Shown in pieces: positions 50,678 to 60,561 of a stretch of 64,000 bases of DNA. A program made the translations under genes and the position numbers. The notes below the pieces were generated by a model. The model saw nothing but the letters and a program-made list of their open reading frames with translations. It was not told the origin of the DNA and ran no database searches. Source of the DNA: MKUN01 sp964481425 (GTDB taxonomy: Bacteria > Bacteroidota > Bacteroidia > Chitinophagales > Chitinophagaceae); the NCBI GenBank assembly GCA_964481425.1, contig CAYZTM010000013.1, forward strand, positions 37,323-101,322. Direction: 5' to 3'. Position 1 is the first letter of the stretch, and the number at the start of each line of letters is the position of its first letter.

Positions 50678-52423
50678 ATGCAGAATATATTCCGCAGGAA
50701 GTCGGTAGCGCACATACTCAAGGAGGCCGCAGAAGGCCATACAGATGGCCATGGTGCCGGCAGCATGAATAAGGTACTTGGTGTACGCGATCTTACCTTT
50801 ATGGGTATAGCTGCTATTGTCGGGGCCGGTATCTTTTCTACTATTGGTAAGGCCAGTTTTGATGGAGGGCCGGGCATTGTGTTGCTGTTCCTGTTCGTGT
50901 CGGTAGCTTGTGGCTTTTCTGCACTTTGTTATGCGGAGTTTGCGAGCATGGTGCCGGTGTCGGGCAGCGCCTATACTTATTCATATGTAGCCTTCGGCGA
51001 GGTAATAGCCTGGATCATTGGCTGGGATCTGCTGATGGAATATGCCATTGGCAATATAGCTGTGGCCATATCATGGAGCGACTATTTTACCAGCCTGCTT
51101 AATGGCTTTGGCCTGCATATACCCGAATACCTTACCATGGACTATTGGACCGCAAAAGATATGCTTACGCCTGAGGCAAAAGCGGCCTGGCTGCATGCGC
51201 CCACTATAGGTAACCTGCGTATTATTTGCGATCTGCCTGCTTTCCTGATCACTTTTGTCATTACCTGGATCATTTATGTAGGCATCAAAGAATCGAAGCG
51301 CAGTACCAATGCTATGGTGATATTGAAAATGGCTATTATCATATTAGTGCTTATTGCCGGTGCTTTTTATGTGCAACCCTCCAACTGGGAACCCTTTTTG
51401 CCCAATGGCATCGGTGGCGTACTGAGTGGCACGGCGGCTGTGTTCTTTTCTTATATCGGTTTTGACGCGATATCCACAACTGCAGAGGAATGCCGGAATC
51501 CCCAGCGTGACCTACCCAAGGCTATGTTCAATTCTCTCATTATTTGTACCATAGTATATGTGCTGATAGCGCTTGTATTGACGGGTATGGTAAGCTATAA
51601 AGAACTGAATGTGGGCGACCCGCTGGCCTTTGTCTTTAGTGCAATGCACAATAAGTATGCAAATTACATAGCCGGCGTAGTGTCGGTAAGTGCGGTGATC
51701 GCTACGGCAAGCGTGCTACTTGTGTTCCAACTGGGCCAGCCCCGTATCTGGATGAGTATGAGTCGCGATGGCTTGCTGCCGCCCATATTCGCACGCATCC
51801 ACCCCAAATACAAAACACCTTCCTTTTCTACCGTACTTACAGGACTGGTAGTGGGTATCCCCGCGCTCTTCCTGAACCTGCAGGTTGTGGTGGACCTTAC
51901 CAGTGTAGGTACCTTATTTGCTTTTGTACTGGTTTGTGGCGGCATACTACGCCTGCAGCAGCAAAGGAAAAAGGCCATGCACCTGAAGGGGGGCGATATA
52001 ATAGAGGAGCATGGAGAACAGGAACTGGTACCGGAGAGCAAGTTCAAAACGCCTTATATCAATAGTAAGTGGATCGTGCCCCTTATGTTCATTGCTGCTG
52101 TTACATTATTCATTAAGTATTATCCCGGGGGGCTCGATGGCTTTTTAAATTTCAGGGATGATAAAGGGATAGTGACCTGGCATGTGATACGAGAGAAGGT
52201 CCCTTACCTCATTTTCGCATTGGTCTTTGCCATAACAGCAATATTGTCATTCCTCAAAGGTTTTTCATTGATACCTGTGCTGGGCTTTCTCTGCTGTACC
52301 TATTTGCTTTGCGAGTCGGGCACCAGTAATTGGGAGCGCTTTCTGATATGGCTGGTGGTAGGCCTGACCGTCTACTTTTTCTATGGCATCAGGAAGAGCA
52401 AGCTGGCATCAAAGCAGGTATAA
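50678..52423 (+). CDS. APC family amino acid permease (cationic amino acid type)
   Basis: The 581-residue inner-membrane transporter starts at MQNIFRRKSVAH; an in-frame ATG lies nine codons upstream. It has about 12-14 helices with the family core FMGIAAIVGAGIFSTIG (the helix 1 substrate loop), GFSALCYAEFASMVPVSGSAYTYSY, and FFSYIGFDAISTTAEECRNPQRDLP. The length and the two extra C-terminal helices are typical of CAT-type permeases. Arginine, lysine or related substrates are likely, but specificity is not clear. A terminator hairpin lies 30 bp downstream. Confidence 0.92.
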   Translation: MQNIFRRKSVAHILKEAAEGHTDGHGAGSMNKVLGVRDLTFMGIAAIVGAGIFSTIGKASFDGGPGIVLLFLFVSVACGFSALCYAEFASMVPVSGSAYTYSYVAFGEVIAWIIGWDLLMEYAIGNIAVAISWSDYFTSLLNGFGLHIPEYLTMDYWTAKDMLTPEAKAAWLHAPTIGNLRIICDLPAFLITFVITWIIYVGIKESKRSTNAMVILKMAIIILVLIAGAFYVQPSNWEPFLPNGIGGVLSGTAAVFFSYIGFDAISTTAEECRNPQRDLPKAMFNSLIICTIVYVLIALVLTGMVSYKELNVGDPLAFVFSAMHNKYANYIAGVVSVSAVIATASVLLVFQLGQPRIWMSMSRDGLLPPIFARIHPKYKTPSFSTVLTGLVVGIPALFLNLQVVVDLTSVGTLFAFVLVCGGILRLQQQRKKAMHLKGGDIIEEHGEQELVPESKFKTPYINSKWIVPLMFIAAVTLFIKYYPGGLDGFLNFRDDKGIVTWHVIREKVPYLIFALVFAITAILSFLKGFSLIPVLGFLCCTYLLCESGTSNWERFLIWLVVGLTVYFFYGIRKSKLASKQV

Positions 52424-52452
52424 GTTGTATATTGACCTGGTGACATAAAATC

Positions 52453-52479
52453 AAAGAGGGGCTCATATAGCCCCTCTTT
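52453..52479. terminator. Bidirectional terminator
   Basis: The stem AAAGAGGGGCT/AGCCCCTCTTT (11 bp, loop CATAT) lies between two convergent genes, with T-rich flanks on both strands. Confidence 0.85.
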
Positions 52480-52500
52480 AAGTTATGACCGTTTGTTATT

Positions 52501-52932
52501 TTATTCTCTTGAGTTATCTTCTTCGAGGTTTTCCATGTCATCACCGCCCAGGCTATAGTAGTTGTTCTCTTCGTCCTCTTCGCCAATGGCTTCATCGGCA
52601 TCGTCGAGCTCGCTGCCCGGTACATCCAGGTCGTTGCCGGTAAAGGTCTCTTCCCCTTCTTCGTTCAGCGGGTCTCCATCCCCATCGGTATTGTCCAGTT
52701 CGGCATGTACCAGGTTCTCGTCATCAGGTGTATCCATATTCTGTTCTGCATGGTCCAGCATCTCGATGTCTTCGCGGTTCACATCGGCATCGGTGCCCAT
52801 CACGATATCCTCGTCATTATCTTTTTCTTCTTTATCTACGTTGGGGCGGGGCAGTGCATCTTCTTTTGCAGGGTAATGCGGATAGCCGGGATATTTTTTG
52901 TTTCCAGGTTTGTTTGATCTGTTGTCTTCCAT
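52501..52932 (-). CDS. Acidic low-complexity hypothetical protein
   Basis: The 143-residue product is extremely rich in Asp and Glu (DGDGDPLNEEGEETFTGNDLD). Its basic, Pro-rich N-terminus (NKPGNKKYPGYPHYPAKED) suggests a disordered protein. No signal peptide or enzyme motif was seen. Proteins with this composition are common in Chitinophagales, with unknown function. The GAxGAx-rich opposite strand gives a Ser-rich shadow frame, which is not a gene. Confidence 0.7.
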   Translation of the reverse strand: MEDNRSNKPGNKKYPGYPHYPAKEDALPRPNVDKEEKDNDEDIVMGTDADVNREDIEMLDHAEQNMDTPDDENLVHAELDNTDGDGDPLNEEGEETFTGNDLDVPGSELDDADEAIGEEDEENNYYSLGGDDMENLEEDNSRE

Positions 52933-52998
52933 GACTGAGTATTTTGTAATACTAAAGTACTACAAAATCGTGCCTTAAAAATGATGCGTATCACAAAA

Positions 52999-53691
52999 TT
53001 AAAGCGGGGGTAACTGACCGTTGTCATACTTAGCCCAGTCAATATCCCTGCCAAAGGTACCTCTGAGCCGCTGCAGGTACGATTGATCATCGGTGATGGA
53101 AGTGAAATTGTCGACATGGGCAGGGCTAGGGTCTATATGTGGGTTGACGGAATTATATGCTGCAAGGGTATCTACCACGAAGGGCAACCTGTATATAGGC
53201 GTGGCGAAGCGCCTGCGTAAAAAACCTTTTAGCATAAAGGATTGAAACGGATCTGTTGCCAGTGCCAGCGACTTGAACCCCAGCTTTTGGGCCAGCAGGT
53301 AGGCATAATACACGTTTTCGGTGCTGTGCCTTGCCGATGTGTCGTAAAAAATATGCTCTTTGGGTATGCCCAGTTGCTGAGCGTAGAGGCCCATCACTAC
53401 GGATTCCCTGTAAGGGGAATATACTGCATCGCCGGAGAAGATGACATTGCGGGTGATGTCATTCTTATAAAGCACCCAGGCCCAGATGACCCGTGCTTTC
53501 ATAATGCTGTCCCACCGGCCATTCCTGAAAGGAATACCGGGTACAATGATGGCGTCAAAAGGGTGATCACGCGTCAGCATTATGGCTTTGTCATAAGCCT
53601 CTTGCGGACCTTTGCGAGGAGTTATGCAACTGAATAAAAAGGACAGAGCCATAAGCGCAAAAAGCAGTTTGTATGTATGTTTATTATTCAA
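52999..53691 (-). CDS. YdcF/SanA-like (DUF218) lipoprotein
   Basis: The 230-residue product has a signal peptide with lipobox (LFSC near residue 22). A DUF218-type domain follows: FDAIIVPGIPFRNGRW, RVIWAWVLYKNDITRNVIFSGDA, IFYDTSARHSTENVYYA, and LALATDPFQSFMLKGF. YdcF/SanA proteins are linked to envelope permeability, but the reaction is not known. It is alone on the minus strand beside the acidic protein gene. Confidence 0.85.
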   Translation of the reverse strand: MNNKHTYKLLFALMALSFLFSCITPRKGPQEAYDKAIMLTRDHPFDAIIVPGIPFRNGRWDSIMKARVIWAWVLYKNDITRNVIFSGDAVYSPYRESVVMGLYAQQLGIPKEHIFYDTSARHSTENVYYAYLLAQKLGFKSLALATDPFQSFMLKGFLRRRFATPIYRLPFVVDTLAAYNSVNPHIDPSPAHVDNFTSITDDQSYLQRLRGTFGRDIDWAKYDNGQLPPL

Positions 53692-53843
53692 GGTGCTATT
53701 TTATAGTATAACAAAGTTGGGAAGAATTTTGTTTATATGATGATAAAATTTGTTACAGGAAATATTATCCCGGGTTATCTTTTTCTTTCTACTCTTGCCC
53801 TTATCAGTTAACAGGAATATCTTTAAGCATCATTGATACGTTT

Positions 53844-54809
53844 ATGCGTAACCTATTGCTGATATTGTTGGTTTTTATAAGCTTAGTCGCTAAAGGGCAG
53901 GCCGAGCGGGTAGCGGGCAAAATCGCTGCGGACCGCTTTGAAGCTTATTACAATCACAGTGCGTATGACAGTATCTTCTACATGTTCTCTGCCGATATGC
54001 AGACTGCCCTCCCTTTCAACCAGACAAGCCAGTTCCTTAAAGGGCTGAAGGCCCAGGCGGGGAATATCACACAAAGGACCTTTATCAAGTACGAAAGCAG
54101 CTATGCTTCTTACAAGACCAATTTTGAGCATGCGCTTTTTGCGGTCAATATATCTGTTGATGACAAAGGAAAGATAAACGGGCTTCTCGTAAAGCCCCTT
54201 AAGCCAGAGGGCTTACCTACGCCTGAGCGCAACAAAACCAAGCTGATCCTGCCTTTCAGGGGAATATGGACAGTTGCCTGGGGAGGAGATACCAAAACGC
54301 AGAATTATCATGTAGATGATGAGGCGCAAAAAAATGCTTTTGATCTTTTTATGCTAGATAAGAAAGGGAACTCCTATCGCGGTGATGGTAAAAAGAACGA
54401 AGACTATTATGCATTCGGGAAAGACATTATAGCACCTTGTGACGGAGAGGTAGTAACGGTAATTGATGGTGTAAAGGATAATGTGCCGGGAGAAATGAAT
54501 CCCTTCAATGTAGGGGGCAATATGGTGGTGCTGAAGACGGCAAATAATGAATATCTTTTGTTTTGCCACCTGCAGCATCATTCGGTAAAGGTACAGGAAG
54601 GGCAAAAGGTGAAACAGGGACAGGCGTTGGGCCTTTGTGGTAATACCGGAAACTCTTCGGAGCCCCACCTGCACTTTCATATACAAAATGTGGAGGATAT
54701 CAATAAAGCCACGGGTATAAAATGCTATTTTGATAAGATATACGTGGACGGGAAAGCCCGGGATGACTATTCACCGGTAAAGGACGAACAGGTAAGTAAC
54801 GAACGTTGA
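53844..54809 (+). CDS. Exported M23 family metallopeptidase with DUF3887-like N-terminus
   Basis: The 321-residue product has a signal peptide (ending AKGQ). A DUF3887-like domain occupies about 25-115 (RFEAYYNHSAYDSIFYMFSADMQ). An M23 lysostaphin-type peptidase domain lies at about 190-290. The peptidase part contains the CHL and HLHFH zinc motifs (NSSEPHLHFHIQN near 269-281) and GNTGNS. It probably cuts peptidoglycan cross-links. The next gene starts one base after its stop, so the two form an operon. Confidence 0.9.
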   Translation: MRNLLLILLVFISLVAKGQAERVAGKIAADRFEAYYNHSAYDSIFYMFSADMQTALPFNQTSQFLKGLKAQAGNITQRTFIKYESSYASYKTNFEHALFAVNISVDDKGKINGLLVKPLKPEGLPTPERNKTKLILPFRGIWTVAWGGDTKTQNYHVDDEAQKNAFDLFMLDKKGNSYRGDGKKNEDYYAFGKDIIAPCDGEVVTVIDGVKDNVPGEMNPFNVGGNMVVLKTANNEYLLFCHLQHHSVKVQEGQKVKQGQALGLCGNTGNSSEPHLHFHIQNVEDINKATGIKCYFDKIYVDGKARDDYSPVKDEQVSNER

Positions 54810-54810
54810 T

Positions 54811-55194
54811 ATGGAAGCTATAAAATACAAGACGGTAGCGGAATACTTCGAGTCCTTTCCTGTTGGGATACAGGACAAACTGCAGGAATTGCGCGACTGC
54901 ATCCAACAGGTGGTTCCCGGGGCAGAAGAAGTGATCAGTTATAACATGCCTGCGTTCAAGCAGAATGCTGTGCTGGTATATTATGCTGCAAATAAGGGGC
55001 ATATAGGGTTCTATCCTACGGCCTCGCCTATACGCATTTTTAGTGAAGAATTGACGAAATATAAAACATCTAAAGGGGCTATCCAGTTCCCGCTCGATAA
55101 GCCTATACCCAAAATGCTGGTCAAAAAGATCGTCAAATACCGGGCGAAAGAAGATGAGGAAAGAGCTGCTGCCAAGCGGAAGAAAGTAAAGTAA
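54811..55194 (+). CDS. DUF1801 (YdhG-like) protein
   Basis: The 127-residue soluble protein has the DUF1801 pattern: TVAEYFESFPVGIQDKLQELRDCI, EEVISYNMPAFKQNAVLVYYAANKGHIGFYP and a Lys-rich tail. The fold is often annotated as an iron chaperone by homology to frataxin, although the biochemical role is uncertain. It starts one base after the M23 peptidase gene and is probably co-translated with it. Confidence 0.9.
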   Translation: MEAIKYKTVAEYFESFPVGIQDKLQELRDCIQQVVPGAEEVISYNMPAFKQNAVLVYYAANKGHIGFYPTASPIRIFSEELTKYKTSKGAIQFPLDKPIPKMLVKKIVKYRAKEDEERAAAKRKKVK

Positions 55195-55258
55195 CGGTTT
55201 GCAGGGAGCCCGCTTTTTTGTCGTATCTTTAATTACTCTTTGATAAGACTGTGTTTTT

Positions 55259-55915
55259 ATGAACTACAAGGTCATACCCTTATGCTTCCTTGCACTCGGT
55301 GCTCTGTTGCCATATGGCAGCCAGGCACAGCGTGCTTCGGGCAGGCTGCAGGCATCGGCGATGTATCATAAGGATGGCCGTGATTATGTAGATGCGGAAC
55401 ATGCGTATTATAATGCCCCTTTGCGGAGTGCGGTGGTGTATACCCCTTTTAAAAATAAGCAGGCGACCAAGGATGATTACTATATTGTTATAGAGAAGAG
55501 CAAATATATGCTGGATGTGTATAATGCCAACGATGAGTTGATGGTAGCATATCCTGTAGTATTCGGCAATGATGACCTGGGCGACAAACTATATGAAGGT
55601 GATAAAAGAACCCCGGAAGGTACATTCTATATTACCGGCAAGAAACAACACAAGTTATGGGATAAATACCTTACCCTAAGTTTCCCTAACGAAGAGAGCT
55701 ATGCGAAATTTAACGAAAGGAGAGAGCGGGGACAGGTACCGCAAAACGCTTCCATAGGCGGAGGCATAGGGCTGCACGGTACCTGGGCTAATGACCGCGT
55801 GGCCGTGGACAGAAAAGAGAACTGGACATCGGGCTGTGTGAGCACTAAGAATTGCTATATCGACGAATTGTTCAAGTACATACCCGTAGGTACCAGGGTT
55901 ATCATTAAAAAGTAA
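55259..55915 (+). CDS. L,D-transpeptidase (YkuD family)
   Basis: The 218-residue exported enzyme has a signal peptide (ending SQAQR) and a YkuD domain at about 80-218. The catalytic signature is present as GIGLHGTWAN and WTSGCVSTKNC, with catalytic Cys in SGCVS. YkuD enzymes form 3-3 cross-links in peptidoglycan or attach proteins to it. It lies 65 bp after the DUF1801 gene on the same strand and ends before a strong terminator, so M23, DUF1801 and this gene form a small envelope cluster. Confidence 0.92.
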   Translation: MNYKVIPLCFLALGALLPYGSQAQRASGRLQASAMYHKDGRDYVDAEHAYYNAPLRSAVVYTPFKNKQATKDDYYIVIEKSKYMLDVYNANDELMVAYPVVFGNDDLGDKLYEGDKRTPEGTFYITGKKQHKLWDKYLTLSFPNEESYAKFNERRERGQVPQNASIGGGIGLHGTWANDRVAVDRKENWTSGCVSTKNCYIDELFKYIPVGTRVIIKK

Positions 55916-55937
55916 TCACGCCAGTATAAAATATCGT

Positions 55938-55976
55938 AAAAAGAACGGGCCGCAACATTGCGGCCCGTTCTTTTTT
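55938..55976. terminator. Strong bidirectional terminator
   Basis: The stem GAACGGGCCGC/GCGGCCCGTTC with A/T flanks (AAAAA before, TTTTTT after) lies between the L,D-transpeptidase gene and the convergent SprB-repeat gene. Confidence 0.92.
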
Positions 55977-55994
55977 ATGTGTGTTGCAGGTATT

Positions 55995-58900
55995 TTAACG
56001 GATAAGGGTAATGTCTCCCTTGATGATCTGTTTGTTCAGGTCTTCGTGACCGCAGTAGAACGTCATATAGAAGTAATAAACGCCAATGTCCTGTGGTACG
56101 CCTTTATAAGTGCCGTCCCAGCCTGCATGGATGTCTGTAGTGCTGTATATCTCCTGTCCGTAACGGTTGTAGATAACCAATTCCTCCAACTGCATATTGC
56201 CTTTGAACACCGGCCTGAAATAATCGTTCTTGCCGTCGTTATTGGGTGTAAATGCATTGGGGATGTCTGGTGTACAACATGTCTCATAATCTACCTGTGC
56301 ACTGCCATCGGCATTACAGTCGTGGGCGTCGGTAACCCGCACGCTATACAACCCGTTAGCCAGCCCGGTAATACTACTTTGGTAGCTTGTCTGGTCGGGG
56401 TTGGTGCTCCATGTATATATGTATGGAGGTGTACCGCCACTTACCTTCACATGTACGGCCCCGTTATCGTCAGGACCCTGGCAACGATTACCATTGGTTG
56501 ACATGGTGAGGCTGAGCGGAGCAGGTTCCGGTATCATGGTCAGGATTGTTTGTGTACAGTTGTTACTGTCGGTTACGGTGATGATGTGTGTGCCACCGCG
56601 AAGCCCTGTGAATTGAGGGTTGGCGGTAGGGGTAGCAGGGGAGCCATCGAGTTGATAACGCAAAGGAGGCGTACCGCCCGAAGCAACTATTTCAAGGCTA
56701 CCATCCCCGGCGCCAAAGCAACTGATCCCTGTTATCGTGGACCCGGCAATAAGTATGTCTGGATTTTTACCGACATTAAGGGCGGTGTCAGTAATACAAC
56801 CGGCACTATCGCGCACATAATATGTATGTTCCCCACTGGCTAGCCCGCTGAACTTATTGTTGTCGGAGAAATTTGTAGCGTCGCCTGAATACATATAAGG
56901 CGGCGTTCCTCCTAAACCATTCAGCTCGACTATCCCATCCTTAGTATCACCGCATGAAGTATTTGTGATACCAATATTGTCAAAGCCTAAAGGTGCAGGC
57001 TCAATGATATCCACTATGCTATCGGTGACACAGTCATTATTGTCCTTGATGTGAATGGTATGCTGACCTGCCTGCAGACTATTTATCGTTCCCGAAGGTG
57101 TGTAAAGCAGCTGGTCAACAGCATAAGTATACGGCAGGGTGCCGCCGGCAGCAAAGACCTGTACAAGGCCATCTGCACCACCGTAACATTTTACTCCCTG
57201 CACTAACAGGTCAGTAACTTTAAGCGGGTCAGGTTCGGTAAGTAGTATGACAGTATCTATCGTACAGCCATTATTATCTGTTACCACTATGCTGTCAATG
57301 GAAGCCGATAGGTTGTTAAAGAGGTTATTGGGCACAGCCGTTGCACCATTTAGCGAATAAACAAAAGGTGGCGTACCCCCGTTGGGTGTGATACTTATGG
57401 ATCCGTTATTGTCACCATAACACTTAAGCGGGTTAATATCTACTGTGCTGCCTAAGCTTGGCGGTTGTGTCACCTGTACGGTTGTGTCATAAACGCAGCT
57501 ATTGGCATCCTTTACATGCACCGTATAGGTGCTCGCAGCCAGGTTGCTGAAAATACCGCCACCAAAATTGCCTGCATCCAGCGCATAGGTATAAGGTGCT
57601 GTGCCACCGGCCCCTGTCACACTTATTACACCTAATGTTTGTCCATGACAAGGCTCATTGGTGATATTTATCGTAGCACTAATGGCATTGGGACCTGGCA
57701 TTGTTATCGAGGTGTCCTTCGTACACCCATTCGCATCTTTTACGTGTATCGTATGGCTTCCGATAACTACACTGCTCAATACATTATTGCCGGTAAATGG
57801 CCCAGCATCAAGTGCATAACTGTAGTTGGGCGTGCCGCCTGAAACACTTACCGTAAAGGAGCCGGAAGAATAGCTGCAAAGAGGGCTAACCGTTGCGATG
57901 CCGTTTATTTGCAAGACTGTGGGCTCAGTGATGGTAATTATAGTATCTCTTATACATCCTGTAGGCGCCTTGGTATGTATGGTATATGTGCCTGCTATCA
58001 ATGCCGTAAATTGGTTAGAAGGACCATAGGGCCCTGCGCCATTGGCATAGGTATATCCGGGAGGGTTGTTCGCAGCATTGACTGTTATACTGCCTGTAGC
58101 ATCCCCGTTACACAGCACATTATTGGCTGTAGCACTGGCCGTCACGCCATTCACGGTCAGTTGCAGATTGGTTATGGAGTCGCAGCCCAGTGAGGTTGTG
58201 TCATTATGGGTGTAAAAACCGGTTGTGCGGTAATAGGTACCGGCAAAATATACGCTATCACCATTGCATATGGTATCGTGTTGGGTAGTATTGTACGATG
58301 GATTCACTGTAAGATCAAGCGTTACGGTAGAATCGCAGCCCCATTGGGTGGTAAAGACATGGGTGTAAGTACCTGTTGTATTTAGCGTATCCGGGCCAAA
58401 TACATACCCATCTCCCTGGCAGATAGTGGCACTAACCGAATCTCCGATAGGCGGGGGTGGGTTGATGGAAGCTTGTGAGAGAAAGCCTTCGTACGGTTCC
58501 CCCGACTGAACATGGATAATAAGTTCGTTAGGCCCCGGCTGCCAGTTGCTGCACAGGGAAACCGTAACCATATTGGCCTGTATATATCCCTGGTAGAAAT
58601 AGGGGTTAGCTACGGGGATGCCCGGTATATTTTGCACTACACCGTTTATTATGATCTCGTAAACGGAATTGTCTGCAAAGAAATCAAGGTTTAGGCAGAA
58701 AACACCGGGATCTAAAAAGCTCTGGTGGCAACTATTGAAGCAATCAAGGGTAAAATCAAACTTGTAATACATGTCATAGTTGCCAACGTGCGAGCCGGTT
58801 ACATTATGAGCTATCCAGGCACAATCGGGCCATGGGCTTGTGTAATAAGCCGCAGGCACAGGGTCCATTACATAAGCCGAATTATATGGTCCATTGATCC

Positions 58901-59111
58901 CCGTGGTAGATACCTGCCAGTTAAGGTCGGGGCTTCCGCCGGGCAGTGTGCCGCCATTCCCGTCGGTGCCGGTATTGAAAAATGAAGCGGGTGGGGGATC
59001 GCCATAAGTCGGATTGGCGTTGCAATCCGGGTCTGGTTGAGCATTGGCTGCAATACCTGTGAGTATTAACAGACATGCCGGAATAAAATGCCTGGTAAAG
59101 ATGCGCATCAT
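55995..59111 (-). CDS. SprB-repeat adhesin-like protein with gliding-motility (T9SS type B) C-terminus
   Basis: The 1038-residue secreted protein has a signal peptide (MMRIFTRHFIPACLLILTGIAANAQ). An N-terminal region of about 200 residues has several Cys. Two short repeats follow near 225-325 (CQGDGYVFGPDTLNTTGTYTH, CNGDSVYFAGTYYRTTGFYTH). About eight SprB-type repeats come next, each with GGTPPYxY or similar (GGTPNYSY, GGTAPYTY, GGTPPFVY, GGTLPYTY, GGTPPYMY). The C-terminus (NAFTPNNDGKNDYFRPVFKG ... HAGWDGTYKG) is the gliding-motility-associated domain of T9SS type B cargo. It probably acts at the cell surface in adhesion or gliding. Confidence 0.93.
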   Translation of the reverse strand: MMRIFTRHFIPACLLILTGIAANAQPDPDCNANPTYGDPPPASFFNTGTDGNGGTLPGGSPDLNWQVSTTGINGPYNSAYVMDPVPAAYYTSPWPDCAWIAHNVTGSHVGNYDMYYKFDFTLDCFNSCHQSFLDPGVFCLNLDFFADNSVYEIIINGVVQNIPGIPVANPYFYQGYIQANMVTVSLCSNWQPGPNELIIHVQSGEPYEGFLSQASINPPPPIGDSVSATICQGDGYVFGPDTLNTTGTYTHVFTTQWGCDSTVTLDLTVNPSYNTTQHDTICNGDSVYFAGTYYRTTGFYTHNDTTSLGCDSITNLQLTVNGVTASATANNVLCNGDATGSITVNAANNPPGYTYANGAGPYGPSNQFTALIAGTYTIHTKAPTGCIRDTIITITEPTVLQINGIATVSPLCSYSSGSFTVSVSGGTPNYSYALDAGPFTGNNVLSSVVIGSHTIHVKDANGCTKDTSITMPGPNAISATINITNEPCHGQTLGVISVTGAGGTAPYTYALDAGNFGGGIFSNLAASTYTVHVKDANSCVYDTTVQVTQPPSLGSTVDINPLKCYGDNNGSISITPNGGTPPFVYSLNGATAVPNNLFNNLSASIDSIVVTDNNGCTIDTVILLTEPDPLKVTDLLVQGVKCYGGADGLVQVFAAGGTLPYTYAVDQLLYTPSGTINSLQAGQHTIHIKDNNDCVTDSIVDIIEPAPLGFDNIGITNTSCGDTKDGIVELNGLGGTPPYMYSGDATNFSDNNKFSGLASGEHTYYVRDSAGCITDTALNVGKNPDILIAGSTITGISCFGAGDGSLEIVASGGTPPLRYQLDGSPATPTANPQFTGLRGGTHIITVTDSNNCTQTILTMIPEPAPLSLTMSTNGNRCQGPDDNGAVHVKVSGGTPPYIYTWSTNPDQTSYQSSITGLANGLYSVRVTDAHDCNADGSAQVDYETCCTPDIPNAFTPNNDGKNDYFRPVFKGNMQLEELVIYNRYGQEIYSTTDIHAGWDGTYKGVPQDIGVYYFYMTFYCGHEDLNKQIIKGDITLIR

Positions 59112-59278
59112 GTGGGTGTCGATTAGTGTAAGTAAAAGATATAGAAAATTACCTATTTTTTTTACTATATCAAGTATACTGCTTTAGGTATATGTATATT
59201 GATGCAGATAATCAGCAGTTAAAGAAATCCTAAAATTTTCAGGAAAGTAGTGCAGGGGTATTAGTTTTACGTTTTAGT

Positions 59279-60133
59279 ATGAAAGCAATAATAAAATTAT
59301 TAGTGGTATCAGTATGCGCTTGTTACGCTATAAACGGGCATGCTCAAAAACCAATAGTTATAGGAGAAAGTATAACGATAAAGTCTGAGGCACTGAAAGA
59401 AGACAGAATGATAAATGTGTACCTGCCGGAAGGATATCAAAGCGATGATACAGGTCGCTATGCCGTAATATACTTGCTGGATGGTGGAATGGATGAAGAC
59501 TTCCTGCACGTTTGTGGCCTGGTACAGTTCAATACATTCCCATGGATAAAGCGCTTGCCCAAAACTATTGTGGTCGGTATCGTGAATACCGATCGTAAAC
59601 GGGACCTCACTTTCCCAACCACTATCCGAAAGGACAAAGAACAATATCCTACCACCGGGGGGTCTTCAAAATTCATATCGTTCCTTGCCGATGAATTACA
59701 GCCCTATATAGAACAGCATTACAGGGTAAACAGGTCGAGGACCCTGGTAGGTGAGTCTTTGGGTGGTTTGTTAGCTACTGAGATATTATTTAAAAGGCCC
59801 GAACTTTTCAATAAATACATCATCATCAGCCCAAGCCTGTGGTGGGATGGTGGTTCTATTCTGGATATGCATCCCAGGGTGTTAAAAAAAGGGTATGTCA
59901 AACGGACCGACGTTTATATAGCCGTTGGTAAAGAAGGCCTTACTCCCGGTGATAAGCCCCGTGTGATGGAAGTGGATGCAAACCTCCTCGCAGATAAGAT
60001 AAAGCATGCTGAGAACAGCAAAATAAAGGTGTACTTCGATTATTTACCCGACGAAGATCATGCAAGCATAGGGCACCTTGCACTCTATAATGCATTCAAA
60101 GCATTGTACCCGGCGAAAAAGGCTGCTTACTGA
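59279..60133 (+). CDS. Exported esterase, alpha/beta hydrolase of the IroE/Fes-like type
   Basis: The 284-residue product has a signal peptide (ending GHAQ). A esterase D-type hydrolase fold follows: MINVYLPEGYQ, YAVIYLLDGG, nucleophile Ser in VGESLGGLLA near residue 160, LWWDGGSIL, and His near DEDHASIGHLALY at the C-terminus. It may cleave esters of small molecules such as siderophores or acyl compounds; the substrate is not known. Its 3' end overlaps the response-regulator gene by 7 bp in convergent orientation. Confidence 0.88.
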   Translation: MKAIIKLLVVSVCACYAINGHAQKPIVIGESITIKSEALKEDRMINVYLPEGYQSDDTGRYAVIYLLDGGMDEDFLHVCGLVQFNTFPWIKRLPKTIVVGIVNTDRKRDLTFPTTIRKDKEQYPTTGGSSKFISFLADELQPYIEQHYRVNRSRTLVGESLGGLLATEILFKRPELFNKYIIISPSLWWDGGSILDMHPRVLKKGYVKRTDVYIAVGKEGLTPGDKPRVMEVDANLLADKIKHAENSKIKVYFDYLPDEDHASIGHLALYNAFKALYPAKKAAY

Positions 60134-60558
60134 TCCTGTTTATAATAGGCAGCTACCAGCTCATTTACCTTTTCAGGTGTCAGTGGTTTATTCAGGAAGG
60201 TAACTACTTCTTCGATGCTCATAGCCCGTTCCATATCTGCAGGATTGAGCGAGGTGGTGAGCATGAATACAATGATCCGTGCTTTTTGCGCGGCTGACAA
60301 TTTCTTGTATTCTTCCATGAATTCCCAGCCATCCATGGCAGGCATATTGATGTCGAGAAAAATAATGCCCGGCTGCGGCAGTCCTTCAGCATCGAAGGCC
60401 CCTGTACGGCTGAGAAACTGCAGGGCCTCCATGGCTGTGGTGGCTACCTGTATATGTACATCTACCCCCGCCTTTTCTATAGCAAGCTTGTGGAGATAGT
60501 TGGTAGGTGTATCATCATCTATCAGCAACACACATTCCAATCCGTTGTATTTTATCAT
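60127..60558 (-). CDS. Single-domain response regulator
   Basis: The 143-residue receiver has the acidic pocket DDD at about 14-16, phospho-acceptor Asp69 (IIFLDINMPAMDG), Thr in MLTTSLN and Lys in FLNKPLT. There is no output domain, as in CheY-like relay regulators. It begins 3 bp after the sensor kinase gene on the same strand, so that kinase is the likely partner. The two-component pair has no obvious target gene next to it. Confidence 0.94.
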   Translation of the reverse strand: MIKYNGLECVLLIDDDTPTNYLHKLAIEKAGVDVHIQVATTAMEALQFLSRTGAFDAEGLPQPGIIFLDINMPAMDGWEFMEEYKKLSAAQKARIIVFMLTTSLNPADMERAMSIEEVVTFLNKPLTPEKVNELVAAYYKQDQ

Positions 60559-60561
60559 GCT

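Noticed and set aside
52562..52876. Ser-rich 104-codon frame opposite the acidic protein
   Set aside because: The Asp/Glu codons read as Ser-rich sequence on the other strand. This is a composition artefact.
55995..59111. DNA repeats of the SprB region as a tandem repeat array or CRISPR
   Set aside because: The repeats are diverged protein modules of roughly 75-80 codons, not short identical repeats with unique spacers.
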